From the NCBI RefSeq assembly GCF_050589845.1, contig NZ_JBNGPA010000005.1, positions 124,001 to 188,000 on the forward strand: a DNA stretch of 64,000 nucleotides, in the 5' to 3' direction. This document shows positions 1 through 7,400 of the stretch, piece by piece. The translations under genes and the position numbers were made by a program. This DNA comes from Carboxylicivirga agarovorans. Lineage in GTDB: Bacteria; Bacteroidota; Bacteroidia; Bacteroidales; Marinilabiliaceae. The notes beneath the pieces are model-generated. The model worked only from the letters and a program-made list of their open reading frames with translations. It was not told the DNA's origin and did no database searches. Positions within the stretch are counted from its first letter, which is position 1, and each line of letters begins with the position of its first letter.

Positions 1-347
1 TGACCTTTAACGTGGAGCGATACAGCCAATATCCGATGGTCAGAGGTATTTTCACTAAACGATTCTTTCATTACTTCGGGGGTGGGCTTACCGGTTGCCA
101 CAAATAATTTCCCTTTTTTCGCCCCCAATGGTATCCCTTCCTTAAAGGCCTTTTCACCGGCCATTTTATCCATTTCACGAGCAAATTCCCGTGCCTGAAA
201 ATTAATTAAGTCATTCCCTTTTTTAAATCTATCGAGTTCTTCAAGCACAACTATTGGAATTATCACATCGTTTTCCTCAAAGTTGTATATACATTTGTGG
301 TCGTGTAAAAGAACATTTGTGTCAAGAATAAATATTTTCTTCGCCAT
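1..347 (-). CDS. PhoH-family protein, N-terminal PIN domain (partial, runs off the window)
   Basis: Only the first 115 codons are inside the window; the 3' part lies beyond base 1. The start ATG is at 345-347. The visible protein begins MAKKIFILDTNVLLHD, the typical first strand of a PIN nuclease domain with its first acidic metal ligand (D9), followed by VIIPIVVLEELDRFKK, the second conserved acidic region. This arrangement is characteristic of the PIN-PhoH (YlaK-like) proteins, in which a PIN RNase domain precedes a PhoH P-loop ATPase. The ATPase half cannot be seen here, so a stand-alone PIN protein is not excluded. The gene is divergent from folC, with a 75-bp intergenic gap. Confidence 0.75.
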   Translation of the reverse strand, partial: MAKKIFILDTNVLLHDHKCIYNFEENDVIIPIVVLEELDRFKKGNDLINFQAREFAREMDKMAGEKAFKEGIPLGAKKGKLFVATGKPTPEVMKESFSENTSDHRILAVSLHVKG

Positions 348-410
348 ATAGAGAGGTTTTGTTTCTCTTAAAGATAAAGAAAAAATAGCCTCACAAATCA
401 GATTATGGTA

Positions 411-418
411 TAATTTTG
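411..418 (+). promoter_or_regulatory. Candidate -7 element of the folC promoter
   Basis: TAATTTTG fits the Bacteroidota -7 consensus TAnnTTTG. It ends only 4 nt before the folC ATG, so if used the transcript would start at or within about one base of the start codon (leaderless or nearly so). No clear TTTG -33 element is visible 19-21 nt upstream, which lowers confidence. Confidence 0.4.
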
Positions 419-422
419 CGTT

Positions 423-1721
423 ATGGATTACAAAGAAACTCTTGATTTTTTATTCGCTCAGTTACCCATGTATCAACGGGTAGGAAAAGCGGCATATAAG
501 GCTGACTTAGCAACCACCTTAGAACTAGACAGATATTTCAATCATCCGCATAAAGCTTATAAAATCGTTCACATAGCAGGTACCAACGGCAAAGGTTCAG
601 TATCACATTGTGTTGCCTCAGTATTGCAGGAAGCAGGCTTGAAAGTAGGACTTTACACCTCTCCTCACCTCATAGACTTCAGAGAGCGCATTCGAATTAA
701 TGGTGAGATGATTACCGAACAGGCCGTTATTGATTTTGTGGCTAATCACAATGGTATAATTAAGTCATTGCAGCCTTCATTTTTTGAAATGTCGGTGGCC
801 ATGGCATTTGACTACTTTAAGCAAGAAGCTGTTGATGTTGCCGTGGTCGAAGTAGGTATGGGCGGACGACTGGATTCCACAAACATTACCACGCCTGAAG
901 TATCCGCTATTACAAACATTGGCTTGGATCACACTGCATTTTTGGGAACTAATCTGGAACAAATTGCAGGAGAGAAAGGCGGTATCATTAAGAAAAATAT
1001 TCCTGTTGTCATTGGCCAGACACATGAAAAAACAGCTCCTGTATTTAAGGCATTGGCAAGAGAACGTGATTCTGATATAATTTTTGCTGACAAAGAACTG
1101 ACATTATCAACAGCAACCTTATCGATTGATGAAAAGCAGATCTTTCAGATCAGAAAAGGTGACGACCTCGTTTATCCTGATTTAAAACTTGATTTACTTG
1201 GTAGTTACCAGCAAAAAAATGTTTTAACAGCCCTGACAATTATTGAGCAGCTTCAGAAGAAAGAATTTAATATATCAACAGAAAATATTTATGCAGGCCT
1301 GTCGAATGTTGTTGATAACACAGGCCTGATCGGGCGTTGGCAGCACATAGGCTATAACCCTCGTATCATATGTGACACCGGGCATAACCTTGATGGTATG
1401 GAAATGCTGGTAGAACAAATCAAAAATACACCGCATAACAAATTGCATATAGTGCTAGGTATGGTTAATGACAAAGACCATGCTGCAGTGTTGAATATAC
1501 TGCCTAAGCAGGCTCACTATTATTTTACCAAAGCATCAATACCGCGAAGCTTAAATGAAGAAGAGCTAAAGAAGATGGCCACTAACTGCAATTTAATCGG
1601 CGAATCATACCCCGATGTGCATACAGCATTAACAACAGCAAAAAAAAATGCAGATGTCAATGACCTGATTTTCATAGGAGGGAGCACTTTTATTGTAGCT
1701 GACGTATTAGAAAAGTATTAA
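423..1721 (+). CDS. folC: Bifunctional dihydrofolate synthase / folylpolyglutamate synthase
   Basis: Mur-ligase-type ATP-dependent enzyme that adds glutamate to dihydropteroate and to tetrahydrofolates in the cytoplasm. The 432-aa protein has the P-loop IAGTNGKGSVSH near residues 51-62, the omega-loop region SPHLIDFRERIRING around 80-94, and VEVGMGGRLDSTNI around 141-154, which carries the conserved Glu and Arg-Leu-Asp-Ser/Ala-Thr-Asn block of the family. The C-terminal domain shows DTGHNLDGM near 322-330. Length matches the family. The start ATG is the first in frame and sits just after a TAnnTTTG box. The gene stands alone; the tRNA-Val cluster follows after 67 bp. Confidence 0.95.
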   Translation: MDYKETLDFLFAQLPMYQRVGKAAYKADLATTLELDRYFNHPHKAYKIVHIAGTNGKGSVSHCVASVLQEAGLKVGLYTSPHLIDFRERIRINGEMITEQAVIDFVANHNGIIKSLQPSFFEMSVAMAFDYFKQEAVDVAVVEVGMGGRLDSTNITTPEVSAITNIGLDHTAFLGTNLEQIAGEKGGIIKKNIPVVIGQTHEKTAPVFKALARERDSDIIFADKELTLSTATLSIDEKQIFQIRKGDDLVYPDLKLDLLGSYQQKNVLTALTIIEQLQKKEFNISTENIYAGLSNVVDNTGLIGRWQHIGYNPRIICDTGHNLDGMEMLVEQIKNTPHNKLHIVLGMVNDKDHAAVLNILPKQAHYYFTKASIPRSLNEEELKKMATNCNLIGESYPDVHTALTTAKKNADVNDLIFIGGSTFIVADVLEKY

Positions 1722-1726
1722 TTAAA

Positions 1727-1758
1727 TTTGGAGGAAAAGAAAAAGAGCTATACATTTG
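1727..1758 (+). promoter_or_regulatory. Promoter of the tRNA-Val cluster
   Basis: A complete match to the Bacteroidota promoter: TTTG at 1727-1730, a 20-nt spacer, and TACATTTG (TAnnTTTG) at 1751-1758. Transcription should begin near 1762, about 26 nt before the first tRNA. The -33 box lies 5 nt beyond the folC stop codon. Confidence 0.8.
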
Positions 1759-1788
1759 CATCGCTTTTCGAAAGAGACAAGCACGCAA

Positions 1789-1863
1789 GGGCGATTAGCT
1801 CAGTTGGTTTAGAGCACTTGGTTTACACCCAAGGGGTCGGGGGTTCGACTCCCTCATCGCCCA
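1789..1863 (+). tRNA. tRNA-Val (anticodon UAC), copy 1
   Basis: 75-nt cloverleaf. The acceptor stem GGGCGAT pairs with ATCGCCC, the anticodon loop is TTTACAC with anticodon TAC (valine, GUA codons), and the T loop is GGTTCGACT. The discriminator base is A. The 3' CCA is not encoded in this copy (CCC follows). First of three nearly identical copies. Confidence 0.97.
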
Positions 1864-1922
1864 CCCAAAATGATTAAACGAAATCATTGATGTAATTTAG
1901 TGAAATTACCTGAAAATATTCA

Positions 1923-1997
1923 GGGCGATTAGCTCAGTTGGTTTAGAGCACTTGGTTTACACCCAAGGGGTCGGGGGTTCGACTCCCTCATCGCCCA
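1923..1997 (+). tRNA. tRNA-Val (anticodon UAC), copy 2
   Basis: Same 75-nt cloverleaf as the first copy with anticodon TAC. The bases after the discriminator A (1998-2000) happen to read CCA, so this copy has an encoded CCA end. It is separated from copy 1 by a 59-nt spacer. Confidence 0.97.
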
Positions 1998-2023
1998 CCA
2001 AAATTTACACTATATATATTTCA

Positions 2024-2098
2024 GGGCGATTAGCTCAGTTGGTTTAGAGCACTTGGTTTACACCCAAGGGGTCGGGGGTTCGACTCCCTCATCGCCCA
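2024..2098 (+). tRNA. tRNA-Val (anticodon UAC), copy 3
   Basis: Third identical-looking 75-nt tRNA-Val, anticodon TAC, 26 nt after copy 2. CCA is not encoded. It is followed at once by an intrinsic terminator, so the three genes form one transcription unit. Confidence 0.97.
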
Positions 2099-2104
2099 CT
2101 TGAA

Positions 2105-2136
2105 AAGGAGAAGCAATAATTGCTTCTCCTTTTTTT
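2105..2136 (+). terminator. Intrinsic terminator of the tRNA-Val operon
   Basis: An 11-bp perfect stem (2106-2116 with 2120-2130, AGGAGAAGCAA and its complement) around a 3-nt TAA loop is followed by an uninterrupted T run to 2136. Confidence 0.9.
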
Positions 2137-2470
2137 GTATATCCTCTCCGAAACAAAATATGTGTTTTTTTCACATCCTGTACTCACCACCCAAAAACAA
2201 ATACGATGGGTATCTCCATTAGCTAAGACTTCAGGAATGTATTCGATGTTTGAATATGGGAGAAAATTGCCGTGTGAGATTGTAAAACTTTATCAAAAAT
2301 ACTGGTGGGAGCCTTCATTGGACGACTATTTGTATATGATCCTTGATCAATCGTATAATAGTCCTTGTTTCTTCAACTTTCATTGAACGAACATTGAACG
2401 AACATTGAACGAACATTGAACGAACATTGAACAAACATCGAACGAACATCGAACGAACTATGAGTAAATC
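2137..2470. other. Intergenic stretch without a convincing gene
   Basis: 334 bases between the tRNA terminator and the end of the small minus-strand gene. A plus-strand open frame of 88 codons starts inside the terminator hairpin and has no ribosome-binding site; its second half (MFEYGRKLPCEIVKLYQ onward) has an ordinary protein-like composition, so a decayed gene fragment is possible but unsupported. The right-hand end holds the 11-bp tandem repeat described separately. Confidence 0.5.
2381..2457. repeat. Tandem array, seven 11-bp units
   Basis: Seven contiguous 11-bp units with no slippage: CATTGAACGAA four times, then CATTGAACAAA, then CATCGAACGAA twice. It ends 13 bp before the stop of the minus-strand peptide gene at 2471-2644, so it lies immediately downstream of that gene. 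Function unknown. A second, more degenerate 11-bp array occurs at 59135-59232. Confidence 0.95.
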
Positions 2471-2644
2471 CTATTCAAATGGATTCTCCTCGAAGGCATT
2501 TTCACTAAATAGTTCCTTTTGGGGTGCAGCAGTCATACCTGGTGGTCCAACAGGATCCCAAATTTCGGAAGAAAGAAGCAGGCACACTTCTTTATCTAAA
2601 CTGTATTGCTCAATACCTGGTTTAGTATACGTCTTCTTCGACAC
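2471..2644 (-). CDS. Small Bacteroidota peptide of the KxYxKP type, function unknown
   Basis: 57 codons starting with GTG at 2642-2644. The product begins MSKKTYTKPGIEQYSLDKEV, then reads CLLLSSEIWDPVGPPGMTAA, and ends with an acidic Phe-rich tail ENAFEENPFE. An N-terminal K-K-x-Y-x-K-P followed by an alternating hydrophobic strand, a small-residue patch (LLSS) and a low-complexity polar tail is a pattern I associate with many 50-70-aa hypothetical proteins of Bacteroidales; none has a function I can name. An in-frame stop lies 4 codons before the GTG, so no longer start exists. No TAnnTTTG box is evident upstream. The opposite strand carries an overlapping open frame with less protein-like content. 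An 11-bp tandem array follows the stop codon. Confidence 0.6.
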   Translation of the reverse strand: MSKKTYTKPGIEQYSLDKEVCLLLSSEIWDPVGPPGMTAAPQKELFSENAFEENPFE

Positions 2645-2848
2645 CCCGATTAGTTAGTTTCATTTCAAAACAGCGCGCATACTTGTCCCCACAAGCACCA
2701 TGCAGCATCCGTTTAATAATACATTATCCCAAACCTTAATACATGACTATTGGAAAATAGTTACAAAAGTCAGGAATATATCCATATTTATTAGTTGCAA
2801 GCACACAATATATTATGCAATTCATCTACCTAAGTCTTCTTCTTTCAT

Positions 2849-2856
2849 TACTTTTG
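2849..2856 (+). promoter_or_regulatory. Candidate -7 element of the ettA promoter
   Basis: TACTTTTG matches TAnnTTTG, 17 nt before the ettA ATG. No good -33 TTTG is seen. Its position supports the downstream start at 2874 rather than the longer open frame from 2700. Confidence 0.5.
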
Positions 2857-2873
2857 CAAAAAAATGTATAATC

Positions 2874-4559
2874 ATGTCAGACGATAAGAAAATAATATTC
2901 AGCATGGTTGGGGTAAGCAAGACCTTTCCCCCACAAAAAAAAGTGCTAAACAATATCTATCTGTCGTTCTTCTATGGTGCCAAGATCGGTATTATTGGTT
3001 TGAACGGATCAGGTAAGTCAACACTACTAAAAATTATTGCGGGTGTTGAAAAGAACTACCAGGGCGATGTGGTATTCTCGCCAGGTTACTCAGTGGGTTA
3101 CCTTGAGCAGGAGCCTCAACTGGATGAAAGCAAAACAGTACGCCAGGTGGTAGAAGAAGGCGTGCAGGAGGTTGTTGATACGCTTAAAGCCTATGAAGCA
3201 TGCAATGAAAAGTTTGCCGATCCAGAAGTTCTTGAAGACCCGGATAAGATGCAGGCCGTGATGGATGAGCAGGCCAAGCTGCAGGAGCTGATTGACCAGC
3301 ACGATGCCTGGAACCTCGACACCAAACTTAATCGTGCCATGGATGCCCTTCGCTGTCCGCCTGAAGACCAGCCTATCAATGTACTTTCAGGTGGTGAGCG
3401 CCGACGTGTGGCATTGTGCCGCCTGTTATTACAAGAGCCGGATATTTTACTACTTGATGAGCCAACCAACCACCTTGATGCCGAATCGGTACAGTGGCTG
3501 GAGCAGCACTTGCAGCAGTACAAAGGAACTGTAATAGGTATTACCCACGACCGCTACTTCCTTGATAATGTTGCGGGCTGGATTCTCGAATTGGATCGTG
3601 GCGAAGGTATTCCTTGGGAAGGTAACTATTCATCGTGGTTAGATCAGAAAACCAAGCGCATGGCCAGTGAAGAAAAGCAGGCTTCGAAACGTCGTAAAAC
3701 ACTGGAAAGAGAGTTGGAATGGGTGCGTATGGCCCCTAAGGCTCGTCACGCTAAAAACAAAGCACGTTTGAATGCCTACGACAGCTTGATGAAGGAGGAT
3801 GTAAAAGAGAAAGAAGAAAAACTTGAGATATTCATCCCTAACGGTCCGCGTTTGGGCGATAAGGTTATAGAAGCTCATGGTGTTTCCAAAGCATTTGATG
3901 AAAAACTGCTATTTGAAAACCTTGAGTTTATGCTGCCTAAAAATGGTATTGTTGGTGTTATTGGACCTAATGGTGCCGGTAAAACAACTTTGTTCCGCCT
4001 CATCATGGGAATGGAAAAGGCCGATGCTGGAACCTTCGAAGTGGGTGAAACGGTTAAGGTATCATACGTTGACCAGTCGCACGATGATATTATCCCTGGT
4101 AAAACAGTATACGAAGTGGTATCGCAAGGTGATGAATTACTTCGTATGGGTAACAAAGAAGTTAATGCCCGTGCCTACTTATCGCGATTCAACTTTGCAG
4201 GTAATGATCAGCAGAAAAAATGCGAAGTACTTTCAGGTGGTGAGCGAAACAGACTGCACCTGGCGATGGCTTTAAAGGAAGAAGGTAACGTGTTGCTGCT
4301 CGATGAGCCTACCAACGACATTGACGTTAATACACTTCGTGCACTGGAAGAAGGTTTGGAAGATTTTGCAGGTTGTGCAGTTGTGATATCTCACGACCGT
4401 TGGTTCCTTGATCGTGTTGCTACACACATCCTGGCATTTGAGGGCGAATCAAAAGTTTATTTCTTCGAAGGCTCATACTCTGAGTACGAAGAAAATAAAA
4501 AGCGACGCCTGGGTGATACAACACCACAGCGTATTCGCTATAAAAAGCTTATTAAATAA
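2874..4559 (+). CDS. ettA: ABC-F translation factor, energy-dependent translational throttle EttA
   Basis: Soluble ATPase that binds the ribosomal E site and gates entry into elongation according to ATP/ADP state. The 561-aa product has two ABC domains in tandem and no membrane segments. First domain: Walker A GLNGSGKST (about 42-50), signature LSGGERRRVALCR, Walker B ILLLDEPTNHLD. Second domain: Walker A GPNGAGKTT, signature LSGGERNRLHLA, Walker B VLLLDEPTNDID. N-terminal FPPQKKVLNNIYLSFF aligns with the EttA-type start, and length fits E. coli EttA (555 aa). The frame is open back to 2700, but those 58 codons are not family sequence and precede the promoter box, so the ATG at 2874 was chosen. 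Confidence 0.93.
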   Translation: MSDDKKIIFSMVGVSKTFPPQKKVLNNIYLSFFYGAKIGIIGLNGSGKSTLLKIIAGVEKNYQGDVVFSPGYSVGYLEQEPQLDESKTVRQVVEEGVQEVVDTLKAYEACNEKFADPEVLEDPDKMQAVMDEQAKLQELIDQHDAWNLDTKLNRAMDALRCPPEDQPINVLSGGERRRVALCRLLLQEPDILLLDEPTNHLDAESVQWLEQHLQQYKGTVIGITHDRYFLDNVAGWILELDRGEGIPWEGNYSSWLDQKTKRMASEEKQASKRRKTLERELEWVRMAPKARHAKNKARLNAYDSLMKEDVKEKEEKLEIFIPNGPRLGDKVIEAHGVSKAFDEKLLFENLEFMLPKNGIVGVIGPNGAGKTTLFRLIMGMEKADAGTFEVGETVKVSYVDQSHDDIIPGKTVYEVVSQGDELLRMGNKEVNARAYLSRFNFAGNDQQKKCEVLSGGERNRLHLAMALKEEGNVLLLDEPTNDIDVNTLRALEEGLEDFAGCAVVISHDRWFLDRVATHILAFEGESKVYFFEGSYSEYEENKKRRLGDTTPQRIRYKKLIK

Positions 4560-4599
4560 CAACCTGATTCTGACATTATATTATGACCTCAGGTTAATA

Positions 4600-5703
4600 C
4601 TACTGCATTGAGGGAGCTGGCATTAAAACAGCTTCCTCTTTTTTTATTTCTTTAAGAGGCTTGTGGATATAATACATCGGCATAACACCCTTTCCTTTCA
4701 CTTTACGCGGAACACGGGTAACGAGTTTATAAGCCTGCGACAATGGCTTACTCAGACTTTCAGAAACATTTATCTGCATTGGTTCACACATGGCCTGAAA
4801 ACGCGATGCCATATTAACCGTCTCTCCAAAAATATCAAAGTTAAGGTTGCTCGGACTAACCGAACTACCAATGATATCACCATTGTATAAGCCAATCTTA
4901 ACTTCCCACTTGGTTTCACTGTTTTTATTTCGCTCAATAATGTACTCACGTATTTTAACAGCGGCAGAGGCCGCTTCTATTTCAATATTTCCGGGAGTAT
5001 AGAACATTCCACAGACAGCAATATATGCATCCCCCACGGTTTTAATACGTGTACAAAAATGCTTGTCAATCACATCATCAAAGCCATTGAATAACTCATT
5101 TAATTCACGCAGCAACACACCTGGCGACATCTTTCCTGTTTTGGGTGTAAAGTCAACCATATCGACAAAAATAGCCACACAGTCCTTATAGCGTTTAGGC
5201 GGAATTGACCCGTATTCTTTTATCTGCAGTAAAATTGGCAGCGGAAGAATTGACTTTAGTATACGCTCATTTTTCAAATTGGCCAATGTCAATTGATTGG
5301 CATGATCTTTAAGCGACTTGTAATTGGCATAGTTGGTAAGTACTGCATTTGACCGGGCCTGCAACTCTTCCGAATTAACAGGTTTAGGTATAAAATCGGC
5401 GACACCTGCCGTAAAGGCTTCCTTGATCTTGTCGGTAAATGACACACCCGACATTAGAATAACAGGCAACTCACTGGTCAGCTCATTCTTTTTAAGCGTC
5501 CTAAGAACTTCTAATCCGTTCATTCCAGGCATTTCCCAATCCAATATGATCAAATCAGGCTGGTGGCGAACAGCTTGCCTGCATGCTTCCTCTCCATCGC
5601 TGGCGGTAACGATAGAGCGGAAAGGTTCATTATTGCTGATGATTGTTGATATTAACTTCAGATCTAATTCTGAATCATCAACGATTAAAATTTTAGTCCC
5701 CAT
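4600..5703 (-). CDS. Response-regulator receiver fused to a class III adenylate/guanylate cyclase
   Basis: 367-aa cytoplasmic two-domain protein. Residues 4-118 are a CheY-like receiver with D9/D10, phospho-acceptor D55 (LIILDWEMPG) and K107 (IPKPVN). A helical linker (125-165) leads to a class III cyclase catalytic domain (172-345) with the two metal-binding aspartates D181 (FVDMVDFT) and D225 (KTVGDAY). K221 and D290 (FDIFGETVN) occupy the positions that select adenine in adenylyl cyclases, so cAMP is the more likely product; this is inference from motif position. The C-terminus (MPAPSMQ) overlaps the ettA terminator on the opposite strand. No partner histidine kinase is adjacent, so the input is unknown. 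Confidence 0.88.
   Translation of the reverse strand: MGTKILIVDDSELDLKLISTIISNNEPFRSIVTASDGEEACRQAVRHQPDLIILDWEMPGMNGLEVLRTLKKNELTSELPVILMSGVSFTDKIKEAFTAGVADFIPKPVNSEELQARSNAVLTNYANYKSLKDHANQLTLANLKNERILKSILPLPILLQIKEYGSIPPKRYKDCVAIFVDMVDFTPKTGKMSPGVLLRELNELFNGFDDVIDKHFCTRIKTVGDAYIAVCGMFYTPGNIEIEAASAAVKIREYIIERNKNSETKWEVKIGLYNGDIIGSSVSPSNLNFDIFGETVNMASRFQAMCEPMQINVSESLSKPLSQAYKLVTRVPRKVKGKGVMPMYYIHKPLKEIKKEEAVLMPAPSMQ
4610..4646 (+). terminator. Intrinsic terminator of ettA, inside the 3' end of the convergent cyclase gene
   Basis: Stem 4610-4619 (GAGGGAGCTG) with 4629-4638 (CAGCTTCCTC), 10 bp with one G-U pair on the plus-strand RNA, then a run of Ts to 4646. It lies within the last codons of the minus-strand cyclase gene. 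Confidence 0.8.
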
Positions 5704-5836
5704 TTCTTCTCAACTATGGCTTATAAAACTGTGTACGAATACATTTTAAAAAGTTAACGCGCTAGTGACTAATGAAGTGATAAAGTTGACAAACTGTTGT
5801 ATTTTTATAACCAACGATAATATAGTTTTACATATC

Positions 5837-6316
5837 ATGATTATAGATAAGAATCTGCTAAGCAATTTATCCGATAAAGCGGCTAATTCAGTACGAAAAA
5901 GGGCTAATTATAATTTTCACAAAAGTGCTGATGATTTACTGCACCGAATGCTCAACATGCTTCAGCCATTCAGTTATGTTCAGCCACACAAGCATGAACA
6001 TCCGGCTAAACGAGAAGCCTTTATCATACTAAAAGGCCGCTTGCTTGTTGTTTTATTTAATGATGATGGTTCCATTAAGCAATCAGCCGTACTCAACAGG
6101 GATAATGATGTATTTGGTATCGAAATAGCACCCGGATGCTACCATACAATAGTGGCATTGGAAAATAATACATGTGTTTACGAAGTAAAGGATGGTCCTT
6201 ATGATATGGCCACTGACAAGCAGTTTGCACCCTGGGCACCGGCCGAAAACGATCCGGAAGCTGAAAACTACCTGAAAACATTATTATCACACCCTGGCTT
6301 AAAAGAAAGGATTTAA
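5837..6316 (+). CDS. WbuC-type cupin-fold metalloprotein
   Basis: 159-aa single-domain cupin. The motif HKHEHPAKREAFIILKGRLLVVLFNDDG has the His-x-His...Glu metal-binding pattern of cupin motif 1, and GCYHTIVALE supplies the second His. Family members named WbuC are often linked to polysaccharide gene clusters, but no such genes are near and the substrate is unknown. The open frame extends upstream to a GTG at 5765; the added 24 residues are not cupin-like and the ATG at 5837 starts directly at the family sequence MIIDKNLLSNL, so it was preferred. Confidence 0.8.
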   Translation: MIIDKNLLSNLSDKAANSVRKRANYNFHKSADDLLHRMLNMLQPFSYVQPHKHEHPAKREAFIILKGRLLVVLFNDDGSIKQSAVLNRDNDVFGIEIAPGCYHTIVALENNTCVYEVKDGPYDMATDKQFAPWAPAENDPEAENYLKTLLSHPGLKERI

Positions 6317-6464
6317 GTTGTGGCTGAATGGCAGTCACAAGTATTTAAATCACTCGCTACATAGCTCTAGGGGCAGTAAGTTCGCACATTTGAATCCTTG
6401 AACTTCTGCTCCATGCACTCATTTATCAAATGCGTATTCGCGAATAAAAAACAATAGGCTGTAA

Positions 6465-6543
6465 AGAAGAATTGCCCTCCCAAGGGAAAGTGGGAGAGCA
6501 ATGTAAGAATGTATGAATCGGGAAACCATAAAGGATTAACTTA
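6465..6543 (-). ncRNA. Candidate small RNA ending in a 12-bp hairpin
   Basis: On the minus strand a promoter-like TACTTTTG (6547-6554) is followed about 40 nt later by a hairpin whose arms are 6491-6502 and 6471-6482. On the minus-strand RNA all 12 positions pair (one is U-G); on the plus strand the same position is a C-A mismatch. This asymmetry suggests the hairpin is maintained in a minus-strand transcript. The bases after it are U-rich but not a clean run. A transcript of about 75 nt is predicted; it has no evident ORF. Confidence 0.3.
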
Positions 6544-6546
6544 TTG

Positions 6547-6554
6547 CAAAAGTA
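6547..6554 (-). promoter_or_regulatory. Candidate -7 element for the predicted small RNA
   Basis: TACTTTTG on the minus strand matches TAnnTTTG. No convincing TTTG is found 19-21 nt upstream, so this is weak on its own. Confidence 0.3.
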
Positions 6555-6649
6555 TGGGCATTTAATAGCAATGTAAAAAAAAGCATTGGTAGGATTGTGG
6601 TACATATCTACATTTTACCTTAAATTTACATTAACCAACGTAAAGACCC

Positions 6650-7318
6650 ATGAAGTATCAAAACACCTCTATAGCCAATGTAAAGACCGGCGAAGCTATT
6701 GTAGTAGCAGAGTTAAATGGTCAGATTTTATCAGGCAATAAAGAAGCCATTGAACTATATAACTACCCATCACTCAAAGCCTTTAAAGAGAAAAGCCTTA
6801 AAGATCTGATGCCCGAGGATTTTGCCGCACTGTATCCTGAAGAAATGACTCCCGAACATATTAATTTTGATGGCTATTACACACATGTTTGCAAAAAAAA
6901 TAATGGTGAACTTTTTGCCTGTAAATTACATACTCATTATCAAAACTTTCAAGGCAAGAAACTATTGATCGGGCATGTACAGGAGATACATGAGCATGTA
7001 GATATTGAAAAAATCAGGTTAGAACAGATCATAATAGTTCTGGAACGGGAGTTAAAAGCTGAGCGCGCTAAAAACTTCAACAACAACTACATCCAAATCA
7101 TTAAACAATTCAGCAGATGTTACCCAATGCTCAGCAATAACGATCTTAAGGTCTGTTATTATCTAACGTTGAACTATAACAGCAAGCAAATTTCACAACA
7201 GCTCAATATTACGACTGATGGTGTATACGCCGCTCGAAAACGCATTAGAAAGAAGCTAAAACTGCGACCCGATCAGGATTTGGTAAAGTTTTTATCCAAT
7301 TGTGTCAGGTCTTGTTAG
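6650..7318 (+). CDS. PAS-domain protein with C-terminal LuxR-like helix-turn-helix
   Basis: 222-aa putative cytoplasmic transcriptional regulator. Residues about 10-112 form a PAS fold (GEAIVVAELNGQILSGNKEAIELYNY...LLIGHVQEIHE), a coiled-coil linker (about 118-148) follows, and residues 155-222 are a GerE/LuxR-type HTH with LSNNDLKVCYYLTLNYNSKQ and ISQQLNITTDGVYAARKRIR as the recognition region. It resembles the DNA-binding end of Bacteroidota triple-tyrosine-motif regulators but with a PAS sensor. No partner gene adjoins it, so ligand and targets are unknown. Confidence 0.8.
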   Translation: MKYQNTSIANVKTGEAIVVAELNGQILSGNKEAIELYNYPSLKAFKEKSLKDLMPEDFAALYPEEMTPEHINFDGYYTHVCKKNNGELFACKLHTHYQNFQGKKLLIGHVQEIHEHVDIEKIRLEQIIIVLERELKAERAKNFNNNYIQIIKQFSRCYPMLSNNDLKVCYYLTLNYNSKQISQQLNITTDGVYAARKRIRKKLKLRPDQDLVKFLSNCVRSC

Positions 7319-7400
7319 CATACCTGAAGAAGGACCTGGGGTCTGTAGAAAATCCGTGTAACTTAAAAGATACGATTTATAAGCCCGATGACTATCGTGG

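Larger units (their letters stand above)
6317..6649. other. Intergenic stretch with a structured element on the minus strand
   Basis: 333 bases with no open frame worth calling. It holds a minus-strand TAnnTTTG box and a long hairpin (6471-6502) that together may form a small RNA gene (separate entries). The last 60 bases form the AT-rich 5' region of the PAS-HTH gene; no consensus promoter for that gene is obvious. Confidence 0.6.

Noticed and set aside
1789..2098. Three tRNA-Val genes as a sign of an integrated element
   Set aside because: No integrase, attachment-site repeat or foreign gene adjoins; a promoter and terminator frame them as an ordinary operon.
2120..2386. 88-codon plus-strand frame after the tRNA cluster
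   Set aside because: It starts inside the terminator hairpin, has no ribosome-binding site and no family I recognise.
2381..2457. CRISPR array
   Set aside because: Units are 11 bp, contiguous and without spacers; no cas genes are present.
2427..2657. 76-codon plus-strand frame
   Set aside because: It begins inside the 11-bp array; the minus-strand frame over the same bases gives a far more natural small protein.
2700..2873. 58-codon extension of ettA
   Set aside because: Not ABC-F sequence, and the promoter-like TACTTTTG box lies within it.
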